Positions 46,824 through 59,661 are shown, counted from the first letter of the stretch. The stretch is 64,000 nt of DNA from Eleusine coracana subsp. coracana (GCA_032690845.1 CM064430.1:44985882-45049881); one strand, 5' to 3'. The notes: generated from the letters alone by a model not told the origin. A program made the numbers and translations.

Positions 46824-46917
46824 GGTGGTTATCACTGGCGGGGTTATGAGGTTCCGTTATCAACCCAACCGGCGGTTATCACTGGCGGGGTTATGAGGTT
46901 CCGTTATCAACCCGACG
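46824..46917. repeat. 47 bp tandem repeat, two copies
   Basis: The unit contains GGTTATCACTGGCGGGGTTA. Two nearly identical head-to-tail copies at 46824-46870 and 46871-46917. Confidence 0.9.
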
Positions 46918-46931
46918 GAGGTAGAAGGTTA

Positions 46932-46957
46932 GGGGGGGGGGGAGGGGGAGGGGGAGG
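46932..46957. repeat. G-rich tract, possible G-quadruplex
   Basis: A run of about 11 G followed by AGGGGGAGGGGGAGG. Four or more G-tracts with one-base spacers could form a quadruplex on the plus strand. Confidence 0.6.
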
Positions 46958-47149
46958 CTATGGCGAGGTGGCACCCGAGGCTAGGGGCGGAGGCAAGTGG
47001 CGCGTGGCAAAGTTGGCCGGCGGGACGAACATGGTGCATGGCTGGTCGGAGCAGGGCCGGTCGAAATAGACGCATGGCGGACGACGTAGCCGCTCCCCAC
47101 CCAATACGATATTCCATGTCAAAAATATGAGAAGGTGATGGATTATAAA

Positions 47150-48065
47150 ACTCACGCAAAAGTTTGAGTTGAGGTCAATCTAAGATTTAAACCAAAGCAA
47201 GAAGAGGCATGCTTGCGGAGTGCTCGAATAGAGCATGCACTTATCACGGCGCTAAAAAACATAAGGGAAGAAACCCAAGGCTCGCAAATACGAAGGGAAA
47301 AGCAACAGTACCACAATGGATGCGTGACCACTGCCCCTAGGGCATGAGTTGCCTCTCTCAAGAACTTGTTGCACTTTAGTGTCACATGAGTGCTCTCTCC
47401 TTGATGCTTCTTTCAAACGCGAATTTCAATCTTATATAAATTTATGACGGGCTTCATAACTAATCATATGATAGATTTAATCACTGACATCTAACCGGTC
47501 TAGGCTTTGCCATAGACTAAAAACAACAGTACTAATTACTCTCTACAACCACTCTAGCCTAGAGATAAAAGGATGCTCTTATTATTCTCCTAGACACTCA
47601 AAGATAGATCTTCAATCTTTGCACAAGTGTTTTCTCTTCTTCTCTTGGCCCTCTACAGGTTTCTCCAATAATTCACGAGCTGGGCAACAACTATTTATAT
47701 GCTACAACCACTCCACTAGCAGTTGCAAAAAAAAAAAAAACTACAACCTGTACAAATGTCCACCGTAACATACCAGATACCACTCTAAGTTACGATGACC
47801 TTCGAACCTAGTCACTGTGACATACATTGACCTCCTCCTCATGTAAGGCTTTTGGACACTAGAAGTAGCAATAAAGAAGGATCAACCAAAGCTAAAAAAC
47901 AAAGAAATAAAGTTAATGAGGAAAGGAGTTTCAACTTTAGAACAAGTCACTGTAAGCTATGCTAGGGTCACCGTAAGTTCCATAGAGATAGACTATCTAT
48001 ATACGCAGGTATGTGGGTGTCATCGTAGACTACAAAGATTAAGTCACCATAGATCCATGCCGCCC
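47150..48065. repeat. Dispersed repeat, diverged copy of the one at 61.6 kb
   Basis: Shares ordered blocks with 61690-62200 in the same direction: CTCTC(A/G)AGAACTTG, CTAACCGGTCTAGG followed by CATAGAC, and TCTTGG(A/C)CC. It looks like part of an LTR or other transposon. No boundaries or target duplication found. No gene in it. Confidence 0.55.
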
Positions 48066-48164
48066 GCCACCTCAACTCTTGCGCCCGCGCCTAACACCAC
48101 CTCCGACGAGGCGTCCTGGCGATGGCGGCGTCGCTGCTGAGGATGGTCCAGGCGGGAGAGGAAG

Positions 48165-48168
<4 letters not shown>

Positions 48169-48206
<38 letters not shown>
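48169..48206. repeat. (AG)19 microsatellite
   Basis: An uninterrupted run of AG. Minus-strand Ser/Leu frames over it are artefacts. Confidence 0.97.
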
Positions 48207-48210
<4 letters not shown>

Positions 48211-48547
48211 AAAAGATGAAAAGGTACATGGGACCCATGTATGAGTGAGAATAGGAGACTCCAACACTAGGGGATTGAAGGAGAGGAATTGCAAAATGCA
48301 TGTCAAGTAGAAGCCATGCTGAAGCAGTTTTTTTGTTTGGCATACAAATTCTGGGATAGGAGCTTGGATACATGTTTTCTCTAGAGATGCTTAACTATTT
48401 GCTTAGACAAAAAAAAAAACTCCAATCATTTGAACTCCACGCGTTCAGCCTCTCGGCCTAGCCAAGAAAAGGTTTGGAATGTCCTGATTACGACCCAACT
48501 GGCTGCGGCAACTACTAAATTTTGGTAAAAAAGCAAGATAAATCAAA

Positions 48548-49061
48548 GGGAAAAGTTCATTTTACTCCTCTTAACAATTTACTTTGTCTAATTTACACCT
48601 CAAACAAAATCTTGGCTCAATTTACTCCCTCAAATAATTTAAATTGATGCAATTTACTCCCTGATGTATTTGTACAATATGAATCTAGTGTTAAAATTTT
48701 GCATAATAATAGTTTTTATAGAACTTTAAGTTGAAAAAGATATAAAGTATATTTTACACATATGTTATATAGTTTAATAATATCTAATAGTACCATAACT
48801 ATAGAGCTCTAACATTATATACAAAAATTTATGAAAAAAATAGAAAAAATATTTTTTTTATGTAGTGATTGTTATAATCTTTCATAGTGTAAAATTTGAG
48901 CATCAAATTCAAAGTGTACAAAGAGAAACTAAAAGGACAAATTATAACATGGAGTAAATTGCACCAACTTGAATTGTTTGAGCAAGTAAATTAAGCAAAA
49001 ATTTTATTCGGGAAGTAAATTGGACAGTAGATTGTTCGGGGGAGTAAAATAGACCTTTCCC
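48548..49061. mobile_element. MITE with long inverted ends, Mutator-like
   Basis: 514 bp. The left end GGGAAAAGTTCATTTTACTC and the inverted right end GGGAAAGGTCTATTTTACTC match for about 50 bp with substitutions. The flanking 9-mers TAAATCAAA and TAAAATAAA agree at 7 of 9, in keeping with a Mutator-type target duplication. The interior is AT-rich with no coding sequence. Confidence 0.75.
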
Positions 49062-49217
49062 TAAAATAAACCATTGGGGATGGCTATATTATATCTACTT
49101 GCTTGGGCAAAAAGGCTGCTAGAAAAAAAAATCTTTCACTGTATTGTTATGTTCAAACTCCAAAAAGAAAACATCCTCCAAATACAATCAAGATGAATCT
49201 ACGTATTGTTCTTTTAA

Positions 49218-49584
49218 GGCCAGTCTCAATGTAATGTTTTATTAAATGATTTTTAAAAATATCATGTCATATAAAACTATTTTATAATTAAATAATAAAT
49301 GAAACAAACACAAAATTTCATGTTACAATTTCATAAACTAAAATGTCAATTTAAATGTTGCATCTAATTGACCAACATAAACTAAGATGTCAATTTAAAT
49401 GTCACATCTAATTGACCAACGATAGTACGTAAAATATATATAGAGATGAAACAAATTATTCTCAGTAACAGTTTTATTCCAGTTTCATAGTTTAGGTAAG
49501 CTTTCTCTCATCATATATTCTATGTCACATCACTGTTTATTCTTATGTGACATGTCATTGAAACCTATATGAAACAAACTGGCG
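49218..49584. mobile_element. Tourist-like MITE
   Basis: 367 bp, left end GGCCAGTCTCAATG, right end inverted CGCCAGTTTGTTTC; TAA on both sides (49215-49217 and 49585-49587). The GGCCAGT ends and the internal GTTTCAT-type blocks are common for grass PIF/Harbinger MITEs. It lies 280 bp downstream of the tRNA synthetase stop. Confidence 0.6.
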
Positions 49585-49636
49585 TAAGTAACATCGAACA
49601 ATGGAATTTACGGCAGCATTGCTTTGCTTCAAATTG

Positions 49637-49877
49637 ACAATGGATCAGCTAAACTCTGTACATAATCAATAGTACAACGTATGTATTTCTTCATATACCA
49701 ACCAAGAATTGTTTTCTTAAACTGTATGAAACCACTTTCAGAAACTAAAACTTAGTACAATGGATCAGCTGAACTCTGTACATAATCAACAGTACAACGT
49801 ATGTATTTCTTCATTTACCAACCAAGAACTGTTTTCTTTAAAGTGTATGAAACCACTTTCAGAAACTAAAACTCAGC
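49637..49877. repeat. 120 bp tandem duplication across the synthetase stop codon
   Basis: Copies at 49637-49756 and 49757-49877 differ by a few bases and one extra T. The second holds the last codons and the stop of the synthetase; the first duplicates them downstream in the 3' UTR, with its own TAG. Confidence 0.92.
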
Positions 49878-52800
49878 AGAGCCTGGAACTCGGGGAAATG
49901 GAATGGCATCTCTAATGTTATCTATTCCTGTTGCAAACTGTACAAGCCGTTCGAACCCAAGACCAAAACCAGCATGAGGAACTGAAATAGAGAAAAAACA
50001 GCAGGTTGGCCACAATAACAAACATTTCAACTATTCAAAAGTAGGGGTGGGGGTGGAATGTTTTATGGGTTCCCATGGATCCCCTCTAGCTCAAGAAAAT
50101 GAACACCAGCAAATCAAGTCCATTGTCTTGACCTAGAGGTGATCCTAATCATTGGGTACCCCATTCCCGATCCCTATTCATAATTAACACAGAGAAAAGC
50201 AATTCAGACTAGCTGAGTATTTAACCTGATCCATATTGCCGTAGATCCAAATACCACCAGTAGCTATCCTTGTTAAGATTTTGCTCATCCAGCCGAGCTT
50301 CAAGGTGATCAAGACGCTCTTCCCTTTGGCTTCCACCAATAAGTTCACCAACCTGATTTTGGACAGAAACATAGTGATATTGGTAATAATCAAAAGCTTT
50401 CCTCAATCATGTATACATTCATAGAACAAGAATTTTGTGCATGATGTACTTACTCGAGGAACCAACAGATCCATTGCAGCAACAGTCTTCCCATCATCAT
50501 TTTGTCGCATGTAGAAAGCTTTGATTTCCTAGCAAAAAGAAATAAAAAGTCTTAAGATATGATGACTTTGTTTCCAAACTAGATAAGCACTGAAAAGTGT
50601 ACAATGCTAACCTTTGGGTAATCTCTAATTATTACTGGGCGCCCACCAAAAGCAACTTCTGTGATATATCTTTCATGCTCACTTTGAAGATCCAAACCCC
50701 ACTTTACCTGTTGATTTTCGGAATAAAGAACGAGTTAAAAAAGACATTTGTTGTTTCAAGATAATCAGTTGGTATCCTAAGTTGCAAATTAGTTGGTTCG
50801 AGGAAAGAAGATGGGCAAGTAGAACCCAGAAAAAAAATACAAACTGCACAAATGAACTCATACATATCAAAGTAATGAGCACTTGATCTTAGTTATCATG
50901 AACAGATTAACACTGACATGTTGCTCTTTTTACAAAAGTATATATTTGCATATTGATGGAGACTCTAGATACAAGATAAATTGCAAAGAAACATATCAGG
51001 TGAGTTTTACTATAATAAAGAAGAGAAAATAATTTGCAGAAAGTTGTCAGTCAAGCATTACAGGAAATTCAAATTTCTTTTTGGACCCAAGAAGCAGCTC
51101 GACAGCATCAGAGTATGACAAGTGGACAAAGTTTTTCTCCACCACATCCTAGGAGCAAGCACAAGAGATTTCATTATTTCAGCACTCCTCTTGATCAAAA
51201 GCTATAAAATAGATGTGACAACAGAAGGATGTTGTAGATAGGATGTTTACATTTAATCGATCAATTATTCCTTTTTCAACCCATGTGTTAAAGAAATCCA
51301 TATCTTCTTTGCAGTTCTCCAGAATGTACTTTACCTGCATGAGACAGAGCGTAATTAGGTTAGATATATCTGCTCAAAATTCCCCATGTTGCGTTAAAGG
51401 AACGAATAAACATTAGAAGTAAGCATTGATGAAAATTTGATAGAGAGCACCTACTACGTACTGGAGATATGCAGTTGCACAAGCCATGTCATCATTTAGA
51501 TCCGCAAAGGCAAGTTCAGGTTCAATCATCTTCACTCAGAACATAAGAAAGAAGAAACTGTGAACTCATTGTTCTAAAATGTGGATTCTAGAAATACAAA
51601 CAAATATAAAGTCAAATACCCAAAATTCAGCTAAATGTCTTGAAGTGTTCGAATTTTCAGCCCTAAATGTGGGACCGAATGTGTAAATCTGAAAAAAGGG
51701 AAAAAATGAATGTATGAATAAAATAAACTCTTTACTCAAATGAATCTAACATAAGGGAAAAAAATACATCAGATAGAGCTAAGGCATATGTTTCGCCATT
51801 AAGTTGTCCAGACACCGTCAGAAAGGCTGGTTTGCAGAAGAAATCCTACACAGATAACATTTAAACATTCATGTTACTCAAAACGTTTTGAGAAACCAAG
51901 CAATATTTAAAGTTCCATGCATTGAGGCATCATTACGGCATGTTACCTGTGACCAATCAACCCTTCCATCCTTGGTAGCAGGAATATCATTGACAAGGCA
52001 ACCACCTTCAGCACTGTTTGAAAGCTATAGTACATAAGGTTGAAATATTACTACTTTCCAGTATAAATAAGACCCATAAACAAGAAGGAACTGAAAAGGA
52101 CCTTGTCATACTAAAGAAAAATATCATAGTGTAAAATATGATAGATGAGGCTAGTAATCACCTCCTTAAATAAATGCTACATGCACAATGATAGGGTGAT
52201 TCTACAGTAAAGGTCATGGTGTAACATCAACTGTTACATTTTTGGGTAAATATAAGAGGCGGATTAAGTTAGGCCAATGTAATGACAACATTTTCTATAC
52301 AGCATGCAAATTCTGAATTGTGTCAAGTACTCTGTCTATAGAAGCAAACTATAGAAATACTAACCAAAGTAGTCACATAAAACTGCTCCCCTGCTCCTTC
52401 ACAGTCTGAGGCAGTAATGATAGGGCTAGATACCCAAACAAATCCATTTTCTTGAAAGAACTTATGAGTAGCATATGCAAGAGCATTTCTCACTCTAGCC
52501 ACCTAAATAAGCAGATAAAGTCAGCAATCGATAGCAGAGACTTGCACCATAAGATTACCAGGAAAAATTCATGGTTGACAAACAATTTCATTCAACATGT
52601 AAGCTGAAACAAGATGCATATCAATTTTCAGGAGTAACTTCTGTAGCATTATCATCAGCAGATTCATACTGAGATCATAATCATATATGCACATCCACAT
52701 TTGCAAGGTCATAATTTCTTGCAACATGTAATCTATTGAAGGTTTGACACTTTGACTTATAAGCACTATGTTGGTAAGCACATCTCTGAGCAACCCTTTT

Positions 52801-54865
52801 TACACTTGTGCACTAATAAATTACCCAGGGAAACAAAAAATATTATAGATTAAAAATAGAATCAACAAATAGCTTTTCAACTTGTTGGATGAAAGTTCCC
52901 TCAAAAAAGGCTTGTTGGAAGAAAAATTATATGTATGATGCAAAATTTCCAAACTCATGGCCTATGGCTATGCACTTCTATACTGCAGGAAGCTCAAGAA
53001 ATAACAAATTGGCAACCTTTTGAAGTTAAGGCGACCAGACAGGAGGCACTGAGTAAGACACCAAGACCATACCGCACCAAAAGTATTTGTCCGGGGACGA
53101 AGATGGGCTACAGTTCTCAGAAATTCTCTTGATACTCGTTTCTTCTGTATAGGAAATGTTGTGGGGTCACATTTTCCAATCTGCATGAAGGTATGTAAAA
53201 AATAAACATCAAACACATGCCATGAAGGCAAGAAGTGCATGCATTTCGTGCAGCTTAATTATATTCTATCTGACAAACAGAAAAGAAATCACCTATGCTT
53301 ATTTAACAGTACTAATTTCATTAAGAAAGAATGTTTTATGGTATGTGCCTGTCTATTTCAAGAATCATGTCTTGATAGGGTGCTTCAGTTGACTGTTGAA
53401 TTTTAGCACACAAAACTGAAATATTAACCCCAGTACTCAATCAGTACTTCCTTGCCTTATTAATATGCGGGAATTGCAATAATACAATGACATAACATTT
53501 CCCCTGTGTGTTTGAGAAAAATATGCAAAATGTCAAAGGAAAATTCGTACATTCTAAAACTAATCTGCTTATGTAAAGACTATTTCATATCATAGGGTTA
53601 CATCGACTAAAAGACAAATTAGATAGAATGAACCAATTACCACAGTAATCTTTGAAACCTTCAACTCCACTTTTTGCTTACCACCTTGGCTGCTTGCAAC
53701 AACTCCCTCAACTAGCACAGATGCTCCAGTAGCGATAGAGTCTATCTGACAGTCATCATTGAAAAGTAAAAGGTATGATAGCCATATGTCAAATTAATTT
53801 CAACCAAATCAATCAAACCTAAGATAAGAAGAAGCATAAGAAAGTAACAGATTGCAACCTCCACTACATGTCTACATGAGTGAAACTTAGTACCTGGTCA
53901 TAGCCGTCGGTATCAGGACTCAATACACATTGCATATTGGACAAGCAAGAGCCATCATTGACCTAAACATCAAAGTTTAAGAATACATAAATAATCTTAA
54001 AGGAAAGACATTAATACCCATTCCCGCAACAGGTAGCATCCCATAGCAATCCACTACTGCATAAAGAATAGTTTGTGTTTATTATATCATGGGTTCTTTG
54101 ATGATAACCATAAACACAACTAGTTAACTGTACCATGTGCAGACTGCAGAGTATTATGATCTACTAGCTACTGTCCACACATAGCAAAGAAAAGAAGATA
54201 CATTGTTTTATTTTGATTTCACTTGGATTATTTAGTACGAATAATATTGATAACCACTGCCAAAGCATAAACTGATTATCTTCTTCAGTGACCTCGTTCA
54301 TAAGCAAGGCATAAAACATCAGTTGGGAAGTAATGTCAAGAATGAGCTAAAAACGACACCTTTGTTCACTTAGTAGTGTCTGAAATCAACCGCTAAACAA
54401 AAAGGAAGAGACTTAAATCACCAGTCTACCTAAGCTACTAATCAGCATTTCAACTAAACTACTACAGCTACTCACACGCGTCACAGTGGAGCCAGTCCTC
54501 TTCATGAAAGCTTACAAAATCAAATGTGAGAGTTCCTTCCTCACCTCGATGAATGTGACGGTCCTCTGGACACGGCAGGTGCGCACCCAGCCTCGCACCG
54601 CGAGCTCCTTCCCCACCCATGCTGCGCCCTCATCCTCCCCTCCCTTCACGTCTGTCACACGCAGCCTCTTCCGGAACTCCCCCACGGCCTCCCCGGCCGC
54701 CGTGGTGGCGGGGGCGGACGCCTGAGCTGCGGCGCAGAAGCCGCGCCTTCCCGAGGCAGCGGCCAGGGGCAGAGGCGGAGGAAGCGGGAGGCGCAAGCAA
54801 TTGGTGCTCCGCAGCTGGCGCGGGGCTAGGCGGAGGAGCCGGCAGGCGGCGGCGGCGGCCGCCAT
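49866..54865 (-). CDS. SYNO: Asparaginyl-tRNA synthetase, organelle type
   Basis: Charges tRNA-Asn with asparagine. Fifteen exons with GT-AG introns join to 541 residues: 54545-54865, 53894-53962, 53641-53745, 53073-53180, 52365-52502, 51947-52024, 51768-51845, 51620-51688, 51455-51529, 51251-51334, 51062-51148, 50612-50707, 50454-50528, 50226-50352, 49866-49981. All phases agree and there is no stop. Residues 1-60 are Ala/Arg/Leu-rich without acids up to about 50, as in chloroplast/mitochondrial transit peptides. An OB-fold anticodon domain follows (from about 85). The class II core has motif 1 (FVWVSSPI, Pro228), motif 2 (FGPTFRAENSNTSRHLAEFW, from 303) and motif 3 (GFGLGFERLVQF, from 508). 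Arabidopsis SYNO is of similar length. The start is the first ATG in frame; the upstream frame has no ATG. It is head to head with the amidase gene. Confidence 0.95.
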
Positions 54866-56561
54866 CGCTAGGGAAGGAGACGGGGGTGGGGGTTTATGCA
54901 AACGCGGCGGCGGCCTATCTGCTTCCTTCACCCTTGGAGCCGCCCGTTTATGCTCAAAAAGAAATACGTCTCCTTGTGTCTATGGCGTATTCCATTTAGT
55001 AACGTCTTCCGCCTCTGATCGCGCCATTGTTGTGCTGTGCTCTGTAACGTGGAAATCACGGGAATCAAATTTGTAGAGTTTCCTCTTGTATAACAAATTT
55101 GCTTAAAATCATACTGAATTAACAAAATGCTCGTACATTATAATAAATATAAAATTTTTTACAATAAATTATAACACTCATATGTTTAGAAACTTATTAT
55201 ATCATTCATAATATCCAAATATGGTAGCACAACTGCGTTAATTGTTAACAAATATTATAAGTGTTTTAAGCAACAAATAATAATTCGCTCAATGATTATG
55301 TTAGTGGCCTAGGTACACCAAAGCTTATCATTCTCTAGTTATTTAATTTTTTTGTTTGCTCCAACTCATGCATGCAGACGGACTCGTGATTAACTTAAAG
55401 CGCTAAAAAACTATTAGGGCATGTTCATTTCCTTTAGCAGCTCGCTAAACTTTAGCCTCTAAAGTTTAGGTTTCTATGGGCTAAACTTTAGCGCTTCTCT
55501 ATAAAATGATACTTTTACCTAGTTAAGCTAATGAATACGGTAAGAATATATCTTTCCAACATTCAGCTAGAGCTTCTCCAGGTTTGATGCTGAGGGTGAA
55601 AGACATTGATAGCTCTATTTTGCTTTGCTGCAGCTCTCAATCTACCGCTAAGAAACCGAGTCGTGGCTATAACGCGAGTGCCATGAACCCATCCGTCAAC
55701 AAGGCATTGGCGGCGTCGCACTCCAACGATGACCTCATCATCTTCATCTCGCTGTCCCCACCTCATGGAGCCAGACGTCCCGTTGTCCCGTGGTCTCCAC
55801 CTCGGTGCCGCCACCGTGTGCCTAGAGCTCATTATGCTCGTGCTCTTCCTCACGATGCTTGTGATCAGCCTTGTCGTGCATCCGCGGGCGATGGCGACAG
55901 AGGGGGCGAAAGTAGGCGGCGGTGGGTGGAGCGGGTGAAGACGGAGGGGTCGGGGCGGAGGGGGTGGCAGTAGAGGTGGTAAACAGAGGAATGGAGCGTG
56001 CGAAGAGAGAGGACGAGCAAAGAGACAAAGGATAAAGGGAGAGAGAGTTTGGAGCAAGAAAATTTTAAACCATTTTAGCACTTTTTTTAGGTTAAATCTC
56101 TTTAAATTTATATGCTTGTGATATAACTCTTTAAATCTGTAGTTTTATGATAGTTTTAACATAAACATTGTAGTTTTATGAAATTTATTTTTATTTTTAT
56201 ATGATAAGATATTTTTTGAAACTACTGAACAAAACCAAGCATTAAGACTGCCTTAACATAATGCTTTTTAGCGTCATCATTGGTTTAAGACTTAGTGCTA
56301 ATCATCCCAGGCATCTCTTGTGATCACCTCACATGCGATTATCCAGTAAACAAGTTATCACGAAACCAGGATATCGGTGACGAGCGGTTTGAGCGGCTTA
56401 AACTATATTGTGAACTCTGCAAATCACATGCAATTTTCCGGTCTCTATCCATTAGAGTCCCACTCGCTTCTCCCTCTCTTCCCCCGCGTCAGTCCAATCT
56501 TAAGGAGAGGAGGGAGGAAGCGTCCGTCCGTGAGTCAGTCACCCATACCCGCACTTGAGCG
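54866..56561. promoter_or_regulatory. Shared upstream region of two divergent genes
   Basis: The 1.7 kb between the two start codons must hold both promoters. 55090-55560 is AT-rich and includes four copies of a (C)TAAACTTTAG-like motif near 55445-55490, which looks like part of an old transposon. 55590-56080 is GC-rich with long frames on both strands but no recognised protein. 56450-56560 is pyrimidine-rich and likely 5' UTR of the plus gene. No core promoter element stands out. Confidence 0.45.
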
Positions 56562-58745
56562 ATGGCGAGCAGCAACGGCAAACCGGTGCCGGGGGAGGAG
56601 GGGAAGACGCCGGCGGTGGCGGCTGAGGGATCGATCGGAGGGTACGAATCCCTGCACAGGCTTCTGGAGGCCAATCTCTCGCCTGAGCTCTTCAAGGTAC
56701 CGCCCTCTGTCGCGTTCTTCGCCGCTCAGATTCGCTCGCTCCTCTTGCGGCCCGGTCACTCTGGCCGTTGTCTGCGCCTGGGACAATTACGACCCGAGCA
56801 GGGTGGTCTGCTTCGTTGAAATTTGTTGGCGGATCGGATAAACTCTGTGAAACAATTGTGTTGCCCCAGACCAGTACCAGAAACGGTTGTATTGTGCGTC
56901 AGATAGTCATTTTCCCACTCCACCATTGATGACACATAATTAAATGATTTCTCCACCAGCGATGGTACCTAATCAAATATGTGATTTGGTCTAATTTCAG
57001 AACCACCTTGAGGATGAGATCTCTCATTTGTACACATGATTTGCCTTGGTGACGCCTGTGTTGGGTTTGCTGATATTGTCAACTAATTTTCTAACTTGTT
57101 GATTGGCAGGAAGCGAGCCGATTGCTATTGGGTCTGAATTGCGCACGCCCACTTGAGTCTATTTCGCTGCCTGAAGCCGCTACCTTTCTTGCAGAAACGC
57201 ATCATTTTGATATGCAGGTTATTTCCTGAAATCAGTTCCAACTTTTTAAGGAAGGCTTACTTATCGGCTGATTTATGTTTGTAGAGATGTTCTATCTTTC
57301 AGTTAACCGCAGCTAGTAGACAAACAAAATTTTCCTCTTTTATCTTAGCCATTTCATTGTTGCAATTTTTTTCTCTTCCTCACGATGAATCACCATTTAT
57401 ACTTGTATTACAGGCTTTCCGTTTCAGTGCAGATAAAGAGTTTCTGAGGCAAGCAAGAGTTGTTCGTGTTGGTCTAATTCAGAACTCAATTGCCGTTCCC
57501 ACTACTTGTCATTTTGCTGACCAAAAGAAGGCTATCATGGAGAAAATAAAACCTATTATTGATGCAGCTGGTGCTTCAGGTGTCAATATTTTGTGCTTAC
57601 AAGTGAGTATTTTGTACAATTTCGTTTGCCCATATGAAAAAATGATCATATACCAAGATTCAGGGAGCTTCCATCGAGACATTTTGTTACGAACAGATCA
57701 TTGCTAATGGTTTATACCCTGAAATTCAGGAAGCCTGGACAATGCCATTTGCCTTCTGCACGCGAGAGAAAAGATGGTGTGAGTTTGCTGAACCAGTTGA
57801 TGGAGAATCTACTCAGTTTCTTCAAGAACTTGCTCAAAAATATAACATGGTAATTGTGAGCCCGATGCTCGAAAGGGATGTCAACCATGGGGAAACTGTG
57901 TGGAATACTGCTGTTGTAATTGGGAATAGTGGCAATATAATTGGTATTCATCGAAAGGTGTGTGCATCACTTCATTTTACTTTTCCTTTGCCTGCATTTT
58001 ATTTTCCTCCATTTTGTCATAAAGCATTTTAAGTGTCTAACCATACACTACTACAGAATCACATCCCAAGAGTAGGTGATTTCAATGAGAGCACATACTA
58101 CATGGAGGGTGACACTGGGCATCCAGTGTTTGAAACAGCTTACGGCAAAATAGCAGTGAATATTTGTTATGGAAGGCATCATCCCCTCAATTGGCTTGCA
58201 TTTGGCCTCAATGGAGCTGAAATAGTGTTCAATCCATCTGCGACCGTAGGTGAACTCAGTGAACCAATGTGGCCCATTGAGGTCAGAAAAATACTGTATT
58301 ATTGCACATATTTTCAGTTAAGCATTTGGAAACTTTGGGATGCATTATTAATTTTATTGTTTATAAACTTTTCATATTTCAGGCAAGGAATGCTGCAATT
58401 GCAAATACTTACTTTGTTGGATCAATTAACCGGGTTGGCACAGAAGTCTTCCCAAATCCATTCACATCTGGTGATGGGAAACCTCAGCATGCAGACTTCG
58501 GCCACTTTTATGGTTCTAGCCACTTCTCAGCACCTGATGCTTCTTGCACCCCATCACTGTCTCGCTACAGGGATGGCCTAATGATCTCTGATATGGACCT
58601 CAACCTATGCCGTCAGATCAAAGACAAATGGGCTTTCCGCATGACTGCACGTTATGGCATGTATGCCTCCTTACTTTCTGAGTACTTGAAACCAGATTTT
58701 AAACCACAAGTCATCTCTGATCCCTTGATTAAAAAGAGGTCATGA
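56562..58745 (+). CDS. PYD3: Beta-ureidopropionase (N-carbamoyl-beta-alanine amidase)
   Basis: Last enzyme of pyrimidine breakdown: it splits N-carbamoyl-beta-alanine to beta-alanine, CO2 and ammonia (EC 3.5.1.6) in the cytosol. Six exons with GT-AG introns: 56562-56696, 57110-57217, 57414-57602, 57730-57957, 58057-58281 and 58383-58745, giving 415 residues, close to the about 408 of Arabidopsis PYD3. It belongs to the nitrilase superfamily. The catalytic triad is visible as Glu145 (CLQEAWTMPFAFCTREK), Lys220 (GIHRKNHIPR) and Cys257 (VNICYGRHHPLNW). The C-terminal GDGKPQHADFGHFYGSSHFS and SRYRDGL blocks are typical. The start is the first ATG after a pyrimidine-rich leader; residues 1-25 are Gly/Ala/Pro-rich. 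No stop, shift or lost key residue, so it is likely active. Confidence 0.95.
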
Positions 58746-59480
58746 TACTGAGATACTGGATTAGTGGTGTTGGCCACTTTATTGGGACTTCAAGAATAAG
58801 AATTCAGTTTGAAGGAATGATCTATTTGATGGTGCATATTATGGACGAAGTTTGCTTTATCTTTTCAATTTCACATGATGTAAAAAAGAACCGCTGATGT
58901 ATATTTTGCTGAATTTTCCTCAAGGTGAAGTTCAATAAGTGAAAATTTAGCATCTGTAAGACTTAAGAAACTGGTTTATAGGAGATAATGTTAAATTGAT
59001 TGGCCAAAAATGCAGATAACAGAGTGTATTTATTCAAAGCACTGTCTGATACAGAACTCATTCATGTTGTATTAATACAATTTAGCAATATATCACAGGC
59101 TTACAATAATGAAATTAGCTACAGATTTTACAACAGTTTGTTGTGCATGATTCAATTCTCTAACATTGTCAGAAATTTTATTTAAAATCAACTACAGGTA
59201 TTATGAACTACTTGATGGTTGGTTGTGATGCTTCTTCTTCCTTCCATTTCAGTAATCTTTTTAAGAATTCCATCAGCTACAATTGAAAATGGCAGGGTTC
59301 AACATCCACTACAAGCTAATTTTGCTGAAAACTAGCATAATCTGTACAGATGAATATATGGGTACACAAGAGAATACAATGCATTGGATTCTTTGGGTAC
59401 GGATGACACTACAATTCCAAAACCACGTTTATCTTCTCGTAAAACCTACAGATTAAAGTCATCACGTGAATTCTCAGCAT
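58746..59480. other. 3' flank of the amidase gene
   Basis: AT-rich 3' UTR and intergenic DNA. AATAAG near 58793 and AATAAG near 58936 are candidate poly(A) signals. The frame at 59000-59185 has no family match and is unlikely to be a gene. Confidence 0.5.
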
Positions 59481-59489
59481 TGACGGCAT

Positions 59490-59661
59490 CAAAATCGAAT
59501 CATGCACCTTAAACGCATCCTCGTCAGTTTGGTCATCCCTGATGTAGATAGGATTAGGAAGCACCCTTTCACAATCAGCTAAACCTAGGGGACTCAGAGC
59601 AAGAACTCCACAGCCTTGCCTTGTTCCAGTCAATCACTGGACGAACTTCCAGAACCGGCAT
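59490..59661 (-). pseudogene. Trehalose-6-phosphate phosphatase fragment
   Basis: The minus strand reads MPVLEVRPVIDWNKA, shifts frame, then LGLADCERVLP and PIYIRDDQTDEDAFKV. This is the C-terminal HAD motif region of plant TPPs, where the usual form is PIYIGDDRTDEDAFKV; G and R have changed. Only this piece of about 57 codons is seen. It is a fragment moved here by duplication or a transposon, not a gene. Flanking DNA to 59870 has no further TPP sequence I can read. Confidence 0.75.

Noticed and set aside
48091..48373. Ser/Leu-rich minus-strand frames
   Set aside because: Produced by the (AG)19 microsatellite.
55563..56081. A 172-codon minus-strand frame between the two genes, with an overlapping plus frame of 129 codons
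   Set aside because: GC-rich DNA with frames on both strands, no recognised domain, no splice support; could be an old gene piece but nothing supports a call.
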